A DNA stretch of 64,000 nucleotides from Dama dama. Taxonomy: Eukaryota > Chordata > Mammalia > Artiodactyla > Cervidae. Each line of letters starts with the position of its first letter. The first letter of the stretch is position 1. The notes beneath the pieces are model-generated. The model had not been told where the DNA came from, ran no database searches, and saw only the letters and a program-made list of their open reading frames with translations. This document shows positions 29,561 to 41,900 of this stretch, one piece after another. The translations under genes and the position numbers were made by a program. The DNA is taken from the NCBI RefSeq assembly GCF_033118175.1, contig NC_083701.1:70246001-70310000 (forward strand), in the 5' to 3' direction.

Positions 29561-30290
29561 GATTCATTGTACATAGTTGAGTAATTCAATAGTTTAGGCT
29601 TTAGAAGAACTGGTTCCTAGTTCAGACTTTTCTATTTTCTTAATATTTTTTGATCTTTGATTCATTCCTCTGAAAACTGACTGTAATCACATCCTGTTTA
29701 TTTTCTGGACATCTTGAAACTTTGTTGAAGTCACTATTTAAATGGAAAATGACAGTGATTTTCTTGTTATTATTATGGCTTAAAAGGATTATTAAATTAT
29801 TTTTTTATTGACTTTATACTTTCTCTAAAAATTGGTGGTTTGGTATGTTTATCATTAGACTTTTTTGGTTGTCTTTTACTTAACATAGAATTTCCTGAAA
29901 TATAAAGTATTAATAAGTCACTGATGAACTTAAACAATGGTACTGGTAACTGAGCAACATACTAATATTTTCCCTTTCAATTTAACTTTTTTGTTACTAA
30001 AATAGTTAATATTGATACTTACATTGTTTATATTTTTGTGGTTTAAAAAAAAATCAATAATATATATGCCTTTGGATATTTGTATACTGTAATCCCAAGT
30101 TTCCTGGTTGGAATTGTATGTACTTTAGGAAGGCTTTTGTCTGGAACCTATCTGGTTGAAATGAAAGACCTTTTCTTTGTCTTCTCCCAATCCTTTCATT
30201 GTAATAATTTTAAATGTATTGGAAGGATAATCTGAATGCCATGTTTTACAATATATAAATACTGAAACATAATCAATTTATATATATCAG
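29561..30290. other. AT-rich DNA, nothing recognised
   Basis: Strongly AT-rich. Some of it may be decayed L1, given what follows. Confidence 0.4.
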
Positions 30291-30560
30291 AAAAGAAAAA
30301 GAATAATTTTCTGTTATTGATTTCTGGTTTGATTCTATTGTGGTCAGAGAACATACTCTCTATGACTTGTGTCATTGGTTTTATAGCCCAGAATATGATC
30401 TTAGTAACTATTCTGTTTGTAATTAAAAGAAATATGTATTCTGTTATTATTGGGTGTTGTGTTTTACAGATGTCAATTAGATGTTAATTGACAGTGTTGT
30501 TTATATTTTTAAATCTCTGTCTTTGTTTGCTAGAGCTTCAGTAACATTGTACCACAAACT
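30291..30560 (-). mobile_element. Old L1 ORF2 fragment
   Basis: GGTTTGATTCTATTGTGGTCAG, AGAACATACTCTCTATG and TGTATTCTGTTATTATTGGG match the reverse complement of L1 ORF2. The same region of the ancient L1 is near 18390-18460. Confidence 0.7.
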
Positions 30561-30689
30561 ATCTCTTTTATGTGACTTTTTTTATTATCATAAAAATGCT
30601 TGAGATTTACACAACTAAATTTTAAATGCACATTACAGTATTATGGACTATAGGCATAAAACTGTAGTTTTTAGTGTACAAATCTTTCA

Positions 30690-31162
30690 CGTTCTAGGTT
30701 AAGTTTCTTACCAAGAATTTGATTCTTTTTGATGTTATTGCAAATGGGATTGCCTTCTTAATTTCCTTTTTGTGTAGTTTATTGTTAGTGTACAGAAATG
30801 CAATTGATTTTTATATGATGATTTTGTGTCCTGCAACTTTACTAAATTTTTAAATTAACTCTTTAACAATTTGTTTGTGGAGTCTTTTGGGTGTTCTACA
30901 CTTAAGAATGTCATCTGGAAACAGACAATTTTATTTCTTTCTTTACGATTTGTCTGACTTGTTTTGTTTTGCTTTCTAGTACTATAGTTGGAATTATATG
31001 TATGTATATATATATATACACACATATATATATGGCATATGTATACACTAATAAAGCTCCAATTTATAATTGAATAGAAATGATAAGAGTGGGCATCCTT
31101 GCCTTGTTCTTGATTTTATGGGAAAAGTTTTCAATTTTTCACCATTGAGTAGGATGTTAGCT
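30690..31162 (-). mobile_element. Old L1 ORF2 fragment, out of order with the previous one
   Basis: GGGATTGCCTTCTTAATTTCC, TTATTGTTAGTGTACAG, GTGTCCTGCAACTTTACT, GGGCATCCTTGCCTTGTTC and TTTCACCATTGAGTAGGATG are reverse-complement L1 ORF2 phrases. Along a single minus-strand L1 these should precede the 30291-30560 phrases, so the two fragments are separate insertions or a rearranged copy. Confidence 0.7.
30997..31041. repeat. (TA)n/(CA)n mixed microsatellite
   Basis: Alternating TATATA and CACA units within the L1 fragment. Confidence 0.85.
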
Positions 31163-31262
31163 GTGGGCTTTACATATCACCTAATGACCTCCCAAAGGTC
31201 CACCTCCTAATACTTGATCTCACTGTGTTAAGATTTCAGCATATGAATCCGAGGGGGACACA
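31163..31262. mobile_element. Ancient repeat fragment, family uncertain
   Basis: ATGACCTCCCAAAGGTCCACC, TTTCAGCATATGAATCCGAGG and GGGGACACAAAT follow a widespread old mammalian repeat (probably an L1M 3' end). Confidence 0.45.
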
Positions 31263-31790
31263 AATCTTTTGTCGTGTCTTCCACTTGGAGAGTACACTGA
31301 TAGGCTGAAGATGAGCATCACTCCTGCTGCCTTCTTGCAGGAAAAATCTCAGTTTTGTGCTCTCCCCAAAACTTGCAGAGCCTTGCCGGCTACAGAAAGA
31401 TCCCTAGCTGCCCTAATTGTCTGGGCCACACCAGCTCTAAGTACCCTGTGTGAGTTGAGGCAGAACGCAACCCTATTGGAAAGCACAGTGACAGTCTGGG
31501 GAGCTGACTCCATGCTTATTACTCCCCGGAAAGGAGCAGCAATCTCTCAGAGCTGAGTTGGCCAGCTTGGGGGAAGGAATGATGTGGGTAAAGTAAAACT
31601 GCTCTTTGCAGTTTCTCAGTTGGTTAATCTCCTATTGGCACTCATCTGACATTCTGCAACTTCCTAGCTGGATTCCGAACTTCTCCTAAAGGGATTGCAT
31701 TGCTTATGTTGTTAAATCTGTGTTTCTGTGGGCGAATGAGAGCTCAAGCTTCCTATGCTCCCATCTTGTTGACCTCACTCCCCTCTCTAC
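31263..31790 (-). mobile_element. Probable old L1 5' UTR fragment
   Basis: The right edge reads CTCCCATCTTGTTGACCTCAC, whose reverse complement GTGAGGTCAACAAGATGGGAG has the form of an L1 5' start. The block is GC-richer than its flanks and holds a 95-codon plus frame (31269-31556) without family resemblance. The L1 body beside it is incomplete. Confidence 0.4.
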
Positions 31791-32194
31791 TCCCCACTTC
31801 TTCAGTACTACTCCTAAGCGATGTATAAAGGAATAGATTCAATCAGTGCAACTGTCAATCTAGCATATACAGGCTCCAATTAACCACAAAACCAAGATCT
31901 TTTAAAATAGCCTTGAAGAGTTTCATGTTTATTCTCTGAGCAGGTTTTTCAAATTAGAAATTAACATTTGAGAGAAAACAAACAGAGGGTTGTGGCAAAC
32001 CAGGGCTAAAAAATCTCACATTAGCACATGGTCATGTGGATTCTTTTTTCAGGAAAAACATTTGAGATTCCACAGATTGTCAGTGGAAAAACAAAAACAG
32101 GATTCCCGTTCATTTCCAAGTAAGGCAAAGTCTGCATAAAACTTATGTGTTTCGGCCCTGTTCTCTCAAAAGCAAAATCCATTTCCCTGGTAAA
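31791..32194. other. Single-copy DNA
   Basis: Nothing was recognised. Confidence 0.45.
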
Positions 32195-32400
32195 GCACGC
32201 CTAGTGCACAGTAGAGAAGATACTGGACAAATCACAGAAATATTGATTTTAGCCTCAACACTACTATTACCAGCCCTGGTATCTGGAGCCTCAGTTTCCT
32301 CATCTCCAAAATGTGATGCTGATAATACCTTCTCTACTGCTTTCACAGAATTTTTTGAAGATTAAGTGAGATAATATATGAGAACCTGTTAAGACATAAA
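32195..32400 (+). mobile_element. MIR SINE fossil
   Basis: GAGCCTCAGTTTCCTCATCTC, AAAATGTGATGCTGATAATACC and GATTAAGTGAGATAATATATG follow the MIR core and 3' half in sense order. Confidence 0.75.
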
Positions 32401-32460
32401 ATATACAAGGAACATTTATTTTGTTCAATTGCTTTTGTCTTGTAAACATCACTTAAAAAA

Positions 32461-32672
32461 ATCATAGACTCAGATGATAAAGAATCTTCCTGCACTGCGG
32501 GACACCTGGGTTCAATCTCTGGGTCAGGAAGATCCCCTGGAGAAGGAAATGGCTCCAGAAGGAAATACACTCCAGTATTCTTGCCTGGAGAACTCCATGG
32601 ACAGAGGAGCCTGGGGGGTTACAGTCCATGGGGTTTCAAAGAGTAGGACATGACTGAGTGACTAACACACAG
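32461..32672 (+). mobile_element. Bov-tA SINE, head-truncated
   Basis: GACTCAGATGATAAAGAATC to AGTAGGACATGACTGAGTGAC. A local duplication of the GAAGGAAAT motif (32543-32567) is unlike other copies. Confidence 0.9.
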
Positions 32673-33705
32673 TATTAAATACAGACAACATCCAGAAGTG
32701 TGCTGCTCTGAGGGGAAAAATTACCGACTTACCGTGTTTGCTGGTATCTATGGGATAAATACTTCCATTATAGCCAATTCTTAAGCTATCAGTTCACAAA
32801 ATTCCTGAATATTTAACAACTGGCTCTTGGGAACTTGTGGTGAATGGCTCCTGCATAGCTCTGGAATATTAAAGAATATTTAACCAGAATAGAGAGAGTT
32901 TTGAGAAAGAAAAAGCTCAACTTTTTACTTACTGTTCTTTGCAGTGGTTCTAGCTTTTTGCTCTCTCCCCTAAACTTTTTTAAAGCTCTCCCTTATCTGC
33001 TAAATCAACTATGACTGCCTCCGGCTGTTATGAAATTTGAAAACTGGCTGAGTATTTGTTTTGTGACAGATACACAAATTCTATAATATGAATATCAAAT
33101 GCTGTGACAGTTACGCTAAGAATATGAAAATTCATTTCATAAACCACACTAGAAATTAAATAATAAAACTACTTTGTAAAACCTGGCAAAAATATATACT
33201 GGAAAAGAAAGAAAATTCACATATAATATGCTTTCATTCTCCAATGGGTTAGATGTAGTGGCATGCGAAGATAATAAGCTCTGTCATCAGACATTCTATG
33301 TTCAAATCTAGCACAGTCACTGTTCAATATTTGTTAATGGGCAATTCTCCTCCAAGTCCCCCGGCACAGGTATGTCATCTATTCAGAGAAGACAATAGCA
33401 CACATCCTCTTGCAACATGAGTTAGTTTTGAGGCTACATGAAGCTCAGAAGAAACAAAAGCAACTTTTTATCCCGAGATAACCTCAAGAATCAGACACAC
33501 TCAGCTTAGTAAAAGTCTCCAAGATGAACCTTTATTACTTATTCAAGAGGAAAACCTTGAACCTTTCCTGAAAGTTAATAACAGATATATCTTTGATTTT
33601 TATAACCTTGATATCTATTGCTATATAATGACCATTTAAGATATATTAATAATAACAAGTAAGGAACTTCTTTTTGAGCAATGAAAATAATAGGCAGAGT
33701 TGTTA
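32673..33705. other. Single-copy DNA
   Basis: About 1 kb with nothing recognised and no long frame. Confidence 0.5.
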
Positions 33706-34385
33706 TTTTAAAAACGTATTTTTACTGAAATTAGATGACCTACAATATTCCATTGATTTTAGGTGTACTACATAGTGATTTGACATCTTTTGTTTTTAGA
33801 TGCTGTATATAAGAGTGAGTATACAGTATTTCTCTTTTTCTGATTTGTTTCATTTAACATAATAATAACTGATTATTACTTAATACATTAATAATATTAA
33901 CATTAATAGTAACATTGATAACAATCAGATCCAACCATATTGTCACAAAAGGCAAGATTTCATTTTTGAATATGGCAGGGTAAAAATATATTTGTGTATA
34001 TTTTTATCACACTTTCTCTATCTATGGACATCTAGATTGCTCCTTAGCTATTATAAATAATGCTTCAATGAACATGCAAGTACATATATCTTGTCAAATT
34101 GGTATTTCATATTCTTTGCCTAAATACCCAAGATTGAAATTTCTGGATTGTACTTCAATTTTTAATTTTTTGGGGAACTTACACATTGTGTTTCATAGTG
34201 TGATGCTCCAATTTACGTTCTTTATATCCTCATCAATACTTGTTATTTATTGTCTTTTTGACAATAACTGTTCTGACAGGTATGCGGTAACATCTCATGT
34301 GGTTTTGATTTTCATTTACTTGCTGACTAGTGATTTGGGGCAGTTTATCATATGTCTACTGGCCTTCTGTACGTCTTCATTAGAA
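33706..34385 (-). mobile_element. Old L1 3' UTR and ORF2 end
   Basis: AGGTGTACTACATAGTGATTTG, CTATGGACATCTAGATTGC, ATTATAAATAATGCTTCAATG, CATCTCATGTGGTTTTGATTT are reverse-complement landmarks of the L1 3' half. A 124-codon plus frame (34068-34442) is antisense to it and not coding. Confidence 0.7.
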
Positions 34386-34423
34386 AATCAGAAAGATGTT
34401 GATTCAGGTCCTCTCCTTATCTT

Positions 34424-34459
34424 GTTGTTTTTCAGTCACTAAATCATGTCTGACTCTGA
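34424..34459 (-). mobile_element. Tiny BovB/Bov-tA 3'-tail scrap
   Basis: TTGTTTTTCAGTCACTAAATC then ATGTCTGACTCTGATG is the reverse complement of the shared BovB/Bov-tA 3' end. It sits directly before a plus-strand BovB, so it may be part of an inverted or rearranged insertion. Confidence 0.6.
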
Positions 34460-34484
34460 TGAATGGATGAATTTAAATGGAACG

Positions 34485-35690
34485 GACGAATTTAACCCAG
34501 ATGACCATTATATCTACTACTGTGGTCAAGAGTCTGAGAGAAGAAATGGAGTGACCCTCATAATCAGTAAAAGTCTGAAATGCAATACTTGGGTATGGTC
34601 TCAAAAACAACAGAATGATCTCACTCCATTTCAAAGGCAAACCATTCAACATTATAGTAATCCAAGATGATGCCCCAGCCACTGATGCTGAAGAAGCTGA
34701 AGTTGAGCAGTTCTATGAAGACCTACAAGACCTTCTAAAGTGACACAAAAATATGTCCTTTTCATCATAGGGGATTGGAATGCAAAGGAGGAAGTCAAGA
34801 GATACCTGGAGTAGCAGGCAAGTTTGGCCTTGGATAGAAGAGAAGTGAAAAGTAAGGGAGAAAAGGAAAGATGTACCCAACTGAATGCAGGGTTCCAGAG
34901 AATAACAAGGAGAGATAAGAAGGCCTTCTGCAATGAACAATGCAGAGAGACAAAGGAAAACAATAGAATGGGAAAGACTAGAGATGTCTTCAAGACAATT
35001 AGAGATATCAAAGGAACACTTCATGCAAAAATGGGCATGATAAAGGACAGAAATGGTAAAGACCTAGCAGAGACAGAAGAGATTAAGAAGAGGTGGCAAG
35101 AGTACACAGAACTGTACGAAAGAGTCATAATGACCTGGATAACCACAACGGTGTGGTCACTCACCTCGAGCCAGACATCCTGGAGTGTGAAGTCAAGTGA
35201 GCCTTAGGAAGCATTACTAGAAACAAATCAAGGGGAGGTAGCAGAATTCCAACTGAGCTATTTAAAATCCTAAAAGATGATACTGTAAAAGTGTTGTACC
35301 CAATATGTCAGCAAACTTGGAAAACCCAGCAGTGGCCACAGGACTGGAAAAGGTCAGTTTTCATCCCAATTCCAAAGGTCAGTGCTGAATAATGTTCAAA
35401 CTATTGGACATTTGTGGTCACTTCTCATGCTAGTAAGGTTATACTCAAAATCTTTCAAGCTAGGCTTCAGCAGTACTTGAATTGAAAACTTTCAGATGTA
35501 CAAGCTGGGTTTAGTAAAGGCAGAAGAACCAGAGGTCAAATTGTCAACATTCGTTGGGTCATGCAGACAGCAAGGGAATTCCAAAAAAACATATGCTTCT
35601 GTTTCACTGATTACACAAAAGCTGCAGTTCACGGGGTCACAAAGAGTCGGATACGACTGAGCGACTGAACTGAACTGAACTGAGCAAATG
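34485..35690 (+). mobile_element. BovB LINE with internal deletions (endonuclease to RT, then 3' end)
   Basis: Starts within the endonuclease domain, passes into the reverse transcriptase, then jumps at about 35622 from the catalytic-motif-A region straight to the last 60 bp (GTTCACGGGGTCACAAAGAG to the ACTGA repeats). Roughly the last third of the polymerase and most of the 3' region are missing. A second internal deletion lies after the GDWNAK motif. Confidence 0.9.
34493..35640 (+). pseudogene. BovB polyprotein remnant (endonuclease and partial RT)
   Basis: The RTE-type protein combines an apurinic-like endonuclease with a reverse transcriptase. Visible pieces in order are DDHYIYYCGQESERRNGV (34493-34560), IIGDWNAK (34764-34787, an endonuclease motif), then a frameshift and in-frame TAG near 34815. 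RRDKKAFCNEQC, EIKKRWQEYTELYERV (about 35080-35130) and QDWKR-like RT N-terminal text follow. The end is FTDYTKA at about 35604-35625, the start of the RT motif A, where the deletion begins. Multiple stops and shifts make it dead. Confidence 0.8.
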
Positions 35691-37040
35691 AACAACTGAA
35701 CAACATGTGATCTGAATCATATCTGTGAATCTTTACTGACACTTTCAAACTACTTGTTCTGGGCTTTATAGCAGATGGTATTATAGGCAAATATCATTGT
35801 ATATTAATAGCAGGTCTTTAGCTCCAAATCCCTGTTTATTTCCCCTAGTAATTTGCCTTTGTTGATCTCTGCACTTCATTCCGCAAATTCCTAAATCTTA
35901 CTGATCACTATCTTCTTCTATAAAATAGGATAATTATTTACCCCTTTACCACAGTATAGAATGTCAAAAAGAGACCCTATCTCTCTTAAGGCCTAGAGGT
36001 GAGCCAACCTACACTGCTCCTCCATATGCTTCCTCCTCTGGACCCGAGTATGGATATATTTAGACTATGAGTATTTCAATACAAGTAGGTTCCTCCAAGA
36101 CTTGTTCCATCCAATTAGCTACAAAGAGGTGGAGAAGGAAAGAAAGTCACACAAGGAGTAGAATCGAAAAACAGAAAATGATTTCTCCTCTAAGACCTAC
36201 ATAAGGGTACTCTACTTGGCTTCCTAAGAATGATAGTGTGTTCTTTCAGCTGGTTAACTTTAGGTCTAGTTTTACCAAAAACAGTTAAATGGGATAAAAG
36301 AAAGAGAAGAACAAAGGCAGAGGTCACAAAAAAAGATTTAATTTCTTTCTAGTCCTACATATAATCCCTCAGTCCTCCCACTAAAAATTCTATTCCTCAT
36401 ATTAGTATCCCATTTTGAAATATTGAGGATTCTATTTTTTCATACCTCTTTCTCTTAAGGTGTGGCGTGATGGGGGTAGGGAAAAATAGGGGAAGGGTCT
36501 TAAATTTTCCCATAACTAGTGACCAGCAATCATGATTCATTCCTAGTGTATTTGAAATAAAGGTAAAAATATATGCAAATTTGTCATAATCTCATTTTCT
36601 GACATAGCAATATGGAATAAATATCTGTAGCATTTTTATGTTAGTATCATTGCACTTATTTAAATTTAAATTTATGCTAAGAGAAATTGCCTAAGAAACC
36701 AAAAGTAAAAGCACAGTTTTTAGACTTTTGAGTAATTATTAATATAATCCATAATTTTCAAGAGCTTGCAAATGAGGTCATATAAACTTCATAATTCAAA
36801 GAGAAATAGATATGTTGTAGGGGAAGAACATTTAGATGTTAATATTACATAGTGCATAAGACTAATGAGAGAAAAATTTTCAAGAAAAAGAAAGGAAAAA
36901 AGATCAAGCATTCAACTGAAAGATTTCTATATTTTATAATACAGAAATATATACTATATGCAAAATATAAATGACTCCTTCACTGTAATAAAAATGTATA
37001 TTTGACAAGGAATTGAAAAAATAGTTGTATATTAAAGAGA
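35691..37040. other. Single-copy DNA
   Basis: 1.35 kb between two BovB copies with nothing recognised. AT-rich, no long frame. Confidence 0.5.
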
Positions 37041-37257
37041 TATGTTGTTGTTCAGTCACTAAGTTGTATCCAAATCTTTGCAACCCTATGGACTACAGCA
37101 TGCCAGTCTTCCCCATCCTTCACTATCTCCCAGAATTTATTCAAACTCATGTCCATTGAACTGATGATGCCATCCAACCACCTCATCCTGTTTCCCCATT
37201 CTCCTTTTACCTTCAGTCTTTTTCCAGCATCAGGGTCTATTCCAGTTAGTCAGCTCT

Positions 37258-38360
37258 TCACATCAGGCGGTCAAAGTATTGGAACTTCAACTTCAACATC
37301 AGTCCATGCAATGTATGTTCAGGGTTAATTTCCTTTAGGATTAACTGGTTTGATCTCCTGGCAGTTTGAGGGATTCTCAAGAGTCTTCTTGAGCACCACA
37401 ATTTGAAAGCATCAATTCTTTGGCACTCAGCCTTCTTTATGGTCCCCTTCTCACATCCATACATGACAACTGGAAAAAACACACCTTTAACTATATGCAA
37501 AATGATGTCTCTGCTTTTTAATATGCTGTCTAGGTTTGTCATAGCTTTTCTTCCAAGGAGCAAGCTGTAGTCACTGTCTGCAGTGATTTTGGAGCACAAG
37601 AAAATAACGTCTGTCACTGTTTTCATTTTTTCCCCATTTATTTGCCCTGAAGTGATGAAATCGGATGCCATGATCTTTGATTTTTGAATATTGAATTTCA
37701 AGCCAGCTTTTTGACTCTCCTTTTTCACCCTCATTAAGAGGCTCTTTAATTCCTCTTTGCTTTCTGCCTTTAGAGTGGTATCATCTGTATATCTGTGGTT
37801 GTTGATATTTCTCTTGGCCATCTTGCTTCCAGCCCTGATTCATTCAGCCCAGCATTTCTTATGAGGTACTCTGCATACAAGTTAAATAAGCATAGTGACA
37901 ATATGCAGCCTTGATGTACTCCTTCCCCAATTTCGAACCAGTCCATTGTTCCATGCTGCTGCTGCTGCTGCTGCTAAGTCGCTTCGGTCGTGTCCGGCTC
38001 TGTGAGACCCCATAGACGGCAGCCCACCAGGCTCCCTCGTCCCTGGAGGGAACAAGGAGTGGGTTGCCATTTCCTTCTCCACCATTGTTCCATATCCATT
38101 TCTAGTTGCTGCTTCTTGGCCTGCATGCAGGTTTCTTAGGAAACAGGCAAGGTGGTCTGGTTTTCTCATCTCTTTAAGAATTTTCCACAGCTTGTTGTGA
38201 TCCACACAGTCAAAGTCTTTAATGTAGCCAAGGAAGCCAAAGTAGTGTTTTTCTGGAATTCCCTTGCTTTCTCTATGATCCAACGGATGTTGGCAATTTG
38301 ATCTTCAGTTTCTCCATCTTTTCTAAATCCAGCTTGTACATCTGGAAGTTCTTGGTTCAT
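37258..38360 (-). pseudogene. BovB reverse-transcriptase remnant
   Basis: The minus frames give, from N to C: LPDVQAGFRKDGETEDQIAN (38360-38166), FLGYIKDFDCVDHNKLWKIL (motif A area; consensus F-D-KAFD, here G and D changes), then after the SINE the YTDD catalytic box (37791-37780) in NNHRYTDDTTLKAES. FNIQKSKIMAS and LWCSRRLLRIPQTARRSNQ follow to the C-terminus. The 187-codon frame (37258-37821) is one of the longer intact stretches. The SINE and several shifts disable it. Confidence 0.85.
37955..38081 (-). mobile_element. Bov-tA tail fragment nested in BovB
   Basis: Begins with a (GCT)n run, AAGTCGCTTCGGTCGTGTCC, and ends at GTTGCCATTTCCTTCTCCA, lacking the tRNA head. It is flanked by an exact 12-bp duplication, CCATTGTTCCAT (37943-37954 and 38082-38093). 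Confidence 0.96.
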
Positions 38361-39078
38361 GTATTGCTGAAGCCCAGCTTAAAGTATTTTGAGCATTACT
38401 TGGCTAGCATGTGAAATGAGACCAACTGAAGGGGAGTTTGAACATTCTTTGGCATTGCCCTTCTTTGGGATTGGAATGAAAACTGACCTTTTCCAGTCCT
38501 GTGGCCACTGCTGAGTTTTCCAAATTTGCTGATATATTGAGTCCAGCACTTTTGTTAAAACTGCCTCACCATGGCATCATCTTTTAGGATGTTAAATAGA
38601 GCAGCTGGAATTCTATCACCCTCCATCAGCTTGTTCCTAGTAATGCTTCCTAAGGCCCACTTGACTTCATAGTCCGGGATGTCTGACTCTAGGTGAGTGA
38701 CCACATCAACATGGTTTTCCGGGTATATAAAACCTTTTGTATAATTCTTCTGTGTATTCTTGTCACCTCTTCTTAATCTCTTGCTTTTCTGCCTTTCTAT
38801 CGTTTATCATGCCCATTCTTATATGAAATGTTTCCTTGGTATCTGCAGTTTTCTTGAAAAGGTCTCTAGTCTTTCCCATTCTATTGTTTCTTTGTATTGT
38901 TCACTTAAGAAGGATTTCTTATCTTTTCTTTCTATTCTTTGGAACTATGTGTTTAGTTGGACATATATCTTTCTTTTTCCTTTGCTTTTTGCTTTTCTTC
39001 TATTCTTAGTTATTTATAAGGCCTTTTCAGATAACCACTCTATCTTCTTGCATTTCTTTTTCTTTGGAAAAGCCAGTG

Positions 39079-41851
39079 ATATCTGTGCTGCAATAAACTC
39101 AGAAACATCTATGGTAAAGAGCTATTCTTTTGGTAATGAGATTGTTACTTCACTACTCAAGTCGGGTAGCAAGTAAGTGGAGTCACAGTGAGGCAGTTAT
39201 GAGTTCAGTTAGAAGAAGCTCTAAAAATAAGTGCTTTCTAATCATACAATAGGCAATTTCCTGAAATAGTTAATATCATTGTTGGAAGTGTTCAGTCAGA
39301 GGTGGCCTGACCACTGTTGGCATGCAACTGGCCTGATTTGTATATTGGATGGGAAGCTGGGTTAGATGACATGCTATGTCAAGCTTATTTCTCAATGTGG
39401 TGATTTGGTGCCTCAGCAGGATTACAGCACAATTAACAGTGGAGAACTTAATGGTTAACGTCACAACTGACCCACTGGTTTGTCAAGTACATCTGTGCTT
39501 CTACATGGAGTCAGTTCTTAATGATGTATTTCTCCTTTCTTCTCTATTTTCAAGCAATAGTGAATGAAGATTTTTCCTACTGCGATTACCAATTTACTGG
39601 GCAGAGCTGAGGCTTGGGATGGAAGTGATGTTAGGGAAACAAAAAAAAGGGGGGAGGGGGGAGCAGCTGCCTTTGTGTTTCTAGGCACAGAAAAAAGTGA
39701 TCCAGACCAGTCAGAGACAAAGGGAGTGATGAACTTGGGGACAAAGAACAAATGGAATGTGATGAGGGAACAGAGAAACAGACTTCTGAGAAATACAGTG
39801 AGGAAAATGCAAAGTGGGACGAATGAGACTATAATGGAAGAGAAGGACGAAAAGATATGGGCCTAAGAAAAGAATGAGATAAAATCAGAAGAAGCTAATG
39901 GAAAACACAAAGAGGAAATGCAAAGCAAAGGAGGAACAAACACAATTTATTAAGCCACATTTTGGTTTCCATTAAGGGTCTTCTTTCCCGAGTAGGGAAC
40001 AGAGCAAGGAGTGAACATTTGTTGATGTGTTGGGGTGTCCCTCCAAAATGCCACAGCGCAGATTATTCCAGATGGGCTTGGTCCCCAGCAAGCTGCCACA
40101 GTTCAGAGTAGAACCATGTCTCTCTGCTTTCTCAGTGAGAAGGACCGAGAACCTTCTTCAAGCCAAACAAAAATCTTTTTAGTACAAGAATGATTTTTGA
40201 TGAGTAAATATTTCTTAACCTCTGGTTATTCTTCCAGGCCAAGTAGCCTTTCAGCTTCCTCATTAATCACTGGGTTGCACACATATTCTATTCAACAAAA
40301 GGCAAAATAAAAATGAAATGTTTATCATTCTGCTTATAATCATGAGCATTATTTATTTTATTTTTTTTTAATTTACCAGTTATAGAAAACGAAGGTAACT
40401 ATGACTATCTATCCTTTGGAATTCTCATTAGCCCTTTTTTTGGCCACCCAAGTGTAGGATAGGCCCTCTTCTGTGGGTATCAGCTTCAGACACAGTAGAC
40501 TGCACTAGGATAGAGAATCAGAAGGAACGGCTGCAGCCATCAGCAGGAAATAAAAAAGAAATCTGATGGGATATTATCTTAGCCCAAGCAGTAATTTTTT
40601 AAAACACTGAGATTCCTCTGTTGTCTTTCTTGTCTTCATAATTCATTAATGGCATTTTGTTCAGCATCTTGTCTTGAGCCCCTTTGTTCTTTTTTAACCC
40701 TCATATTTTATATATGCCAGATACTCTGCCACAGAGCCTTGTCATAAAAACGCATCAAAGTGCTTGTAATGCTGTATTTATATGCACTGAACTGCTGTCA
40801 TCTATTACTCTGTAAGTGGTATCTCTCCCTATCTCACTTTAAAACATCCCTCAATTATCTTTTACTTCTGGCTCAATATTTACTACTTTCTGTGTTTTTA
40901 TTTTGAGAAAACAATCGTATTAGATTTTTAAACAAAGGCTATGCAAATATTTAGGAATTTTAAAATGCATTTAGAAAATTATTTTCAAGTTATGTTCTTT
41001 AAAAATGTAACTGACAATTTTCATATGTTCAAATAAGATGGATGAAAGTGCATCTATGTTTTCTGAGTTTGCTGCTTTAAAAATTGAACAACTTTATCCT
41101 GCGAGTAAAAGAACTCATTTGTGCAAGTTACAAAATGTCTTGGCTGCCAGTCTGAGACTAAATGTGAACTTTTGGTGGTTGAAATTCATTTACTTCTGGC
41201 AAAATGTGACTTCCTGCTTCTAAGAATAAAAGCTTGAAAAGACTTATTAAAGGGAGTCTCCAAAAAGACTTCTTAAACTTCAAACAGGTCTTACAAAACA
41301 ACGTTCTGATGAGTTAAGTGCACATGAATTAGAAGCATATGTATTAAATTTCCCTCAAAATACACATGGGTTTAAAAATTAAGGGCGGAGAAAAGACTCT
41401 TGACAAAAAAACTATTTTAGGTTTGGCTAAATCCAAACCATTTGAAAAGTAATTCTAAGGAATGGGATAAAAGATAGATTAAAATTCTTAAACATCTTCG
41501 GGCCTTGAGTGTGCTTTATTTATTTATTTATCTGTGACTTAAGTTTACTTGAGTAGGAAATGCTGCATTAAAAAAATTCTCCTTAAAAAAAAAAAAAAAG
41601 AGGAAAGAAAACTGCCTGGGAGCAATATCCATATTTTGAAAACTCCAAATGCCTGGGAAAAAAGTTTGAAGCTCTGGAAAATCTTAAATCAAGACCAGAA
41701 CTGCCTGGAGGAAAAATAAGACTTTATTCAAGGGAGTTAAAACTTTTGTCCTGATCGTGGCGTATGTTCCATCAGGAAAAGCTGAAAACCTTCCAGGTCG
41801 TTGTTTCTTCATCTCTCACATTGGTGACGTCATGTGTTCTTTCTCCTCCAA

Positions 41852-41852
<1 letters not shown>
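39079..41852. other. Repeat-poor single-copy DNA
   Basis: 2.8 kb with no SINE or LINE recognised, unusual for this window. It contains a G-rich patch at 39647-39662, a short (TTTA)n run at 41513-41532, an A16-type run near 41585-41600, and 60-138-codon frames without family resemblance (39564-39866 plus and 39518-39751 minus overlap). Confidence 0.45.
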
Positions 41853-41897
<45 letters not shown>

Positions 41898-41900
41898 ACA
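41853..41900. repeat. (CA)n microsatellite, about 20 units
   Basis: A near-perfect CA run with one T interruption near 41893. Likely polymorphic. Confidence 0.95.

Larger units (their letters stand above)
37041..39078 (-). mobile_element. BovB LINE, about 1.9 kb without insertion
   Basis: From the 3' tail (GTTGTTCAGTCACTAAGTTG at the left) through the whole reverse-transcriptase region, to the linker after the endonuclease (ending TTGCATTTCTTTTTCTTTGG at the right). It is interrupted by a Bov-tA at 37955-38081. Confidence 0.93.

Noticed and set aside
34068..34442. 124-codon plus ORF
   Set aside because: It is antisense to an old L1 3' half, and the hydrophobic product reflects T-rich sequence.
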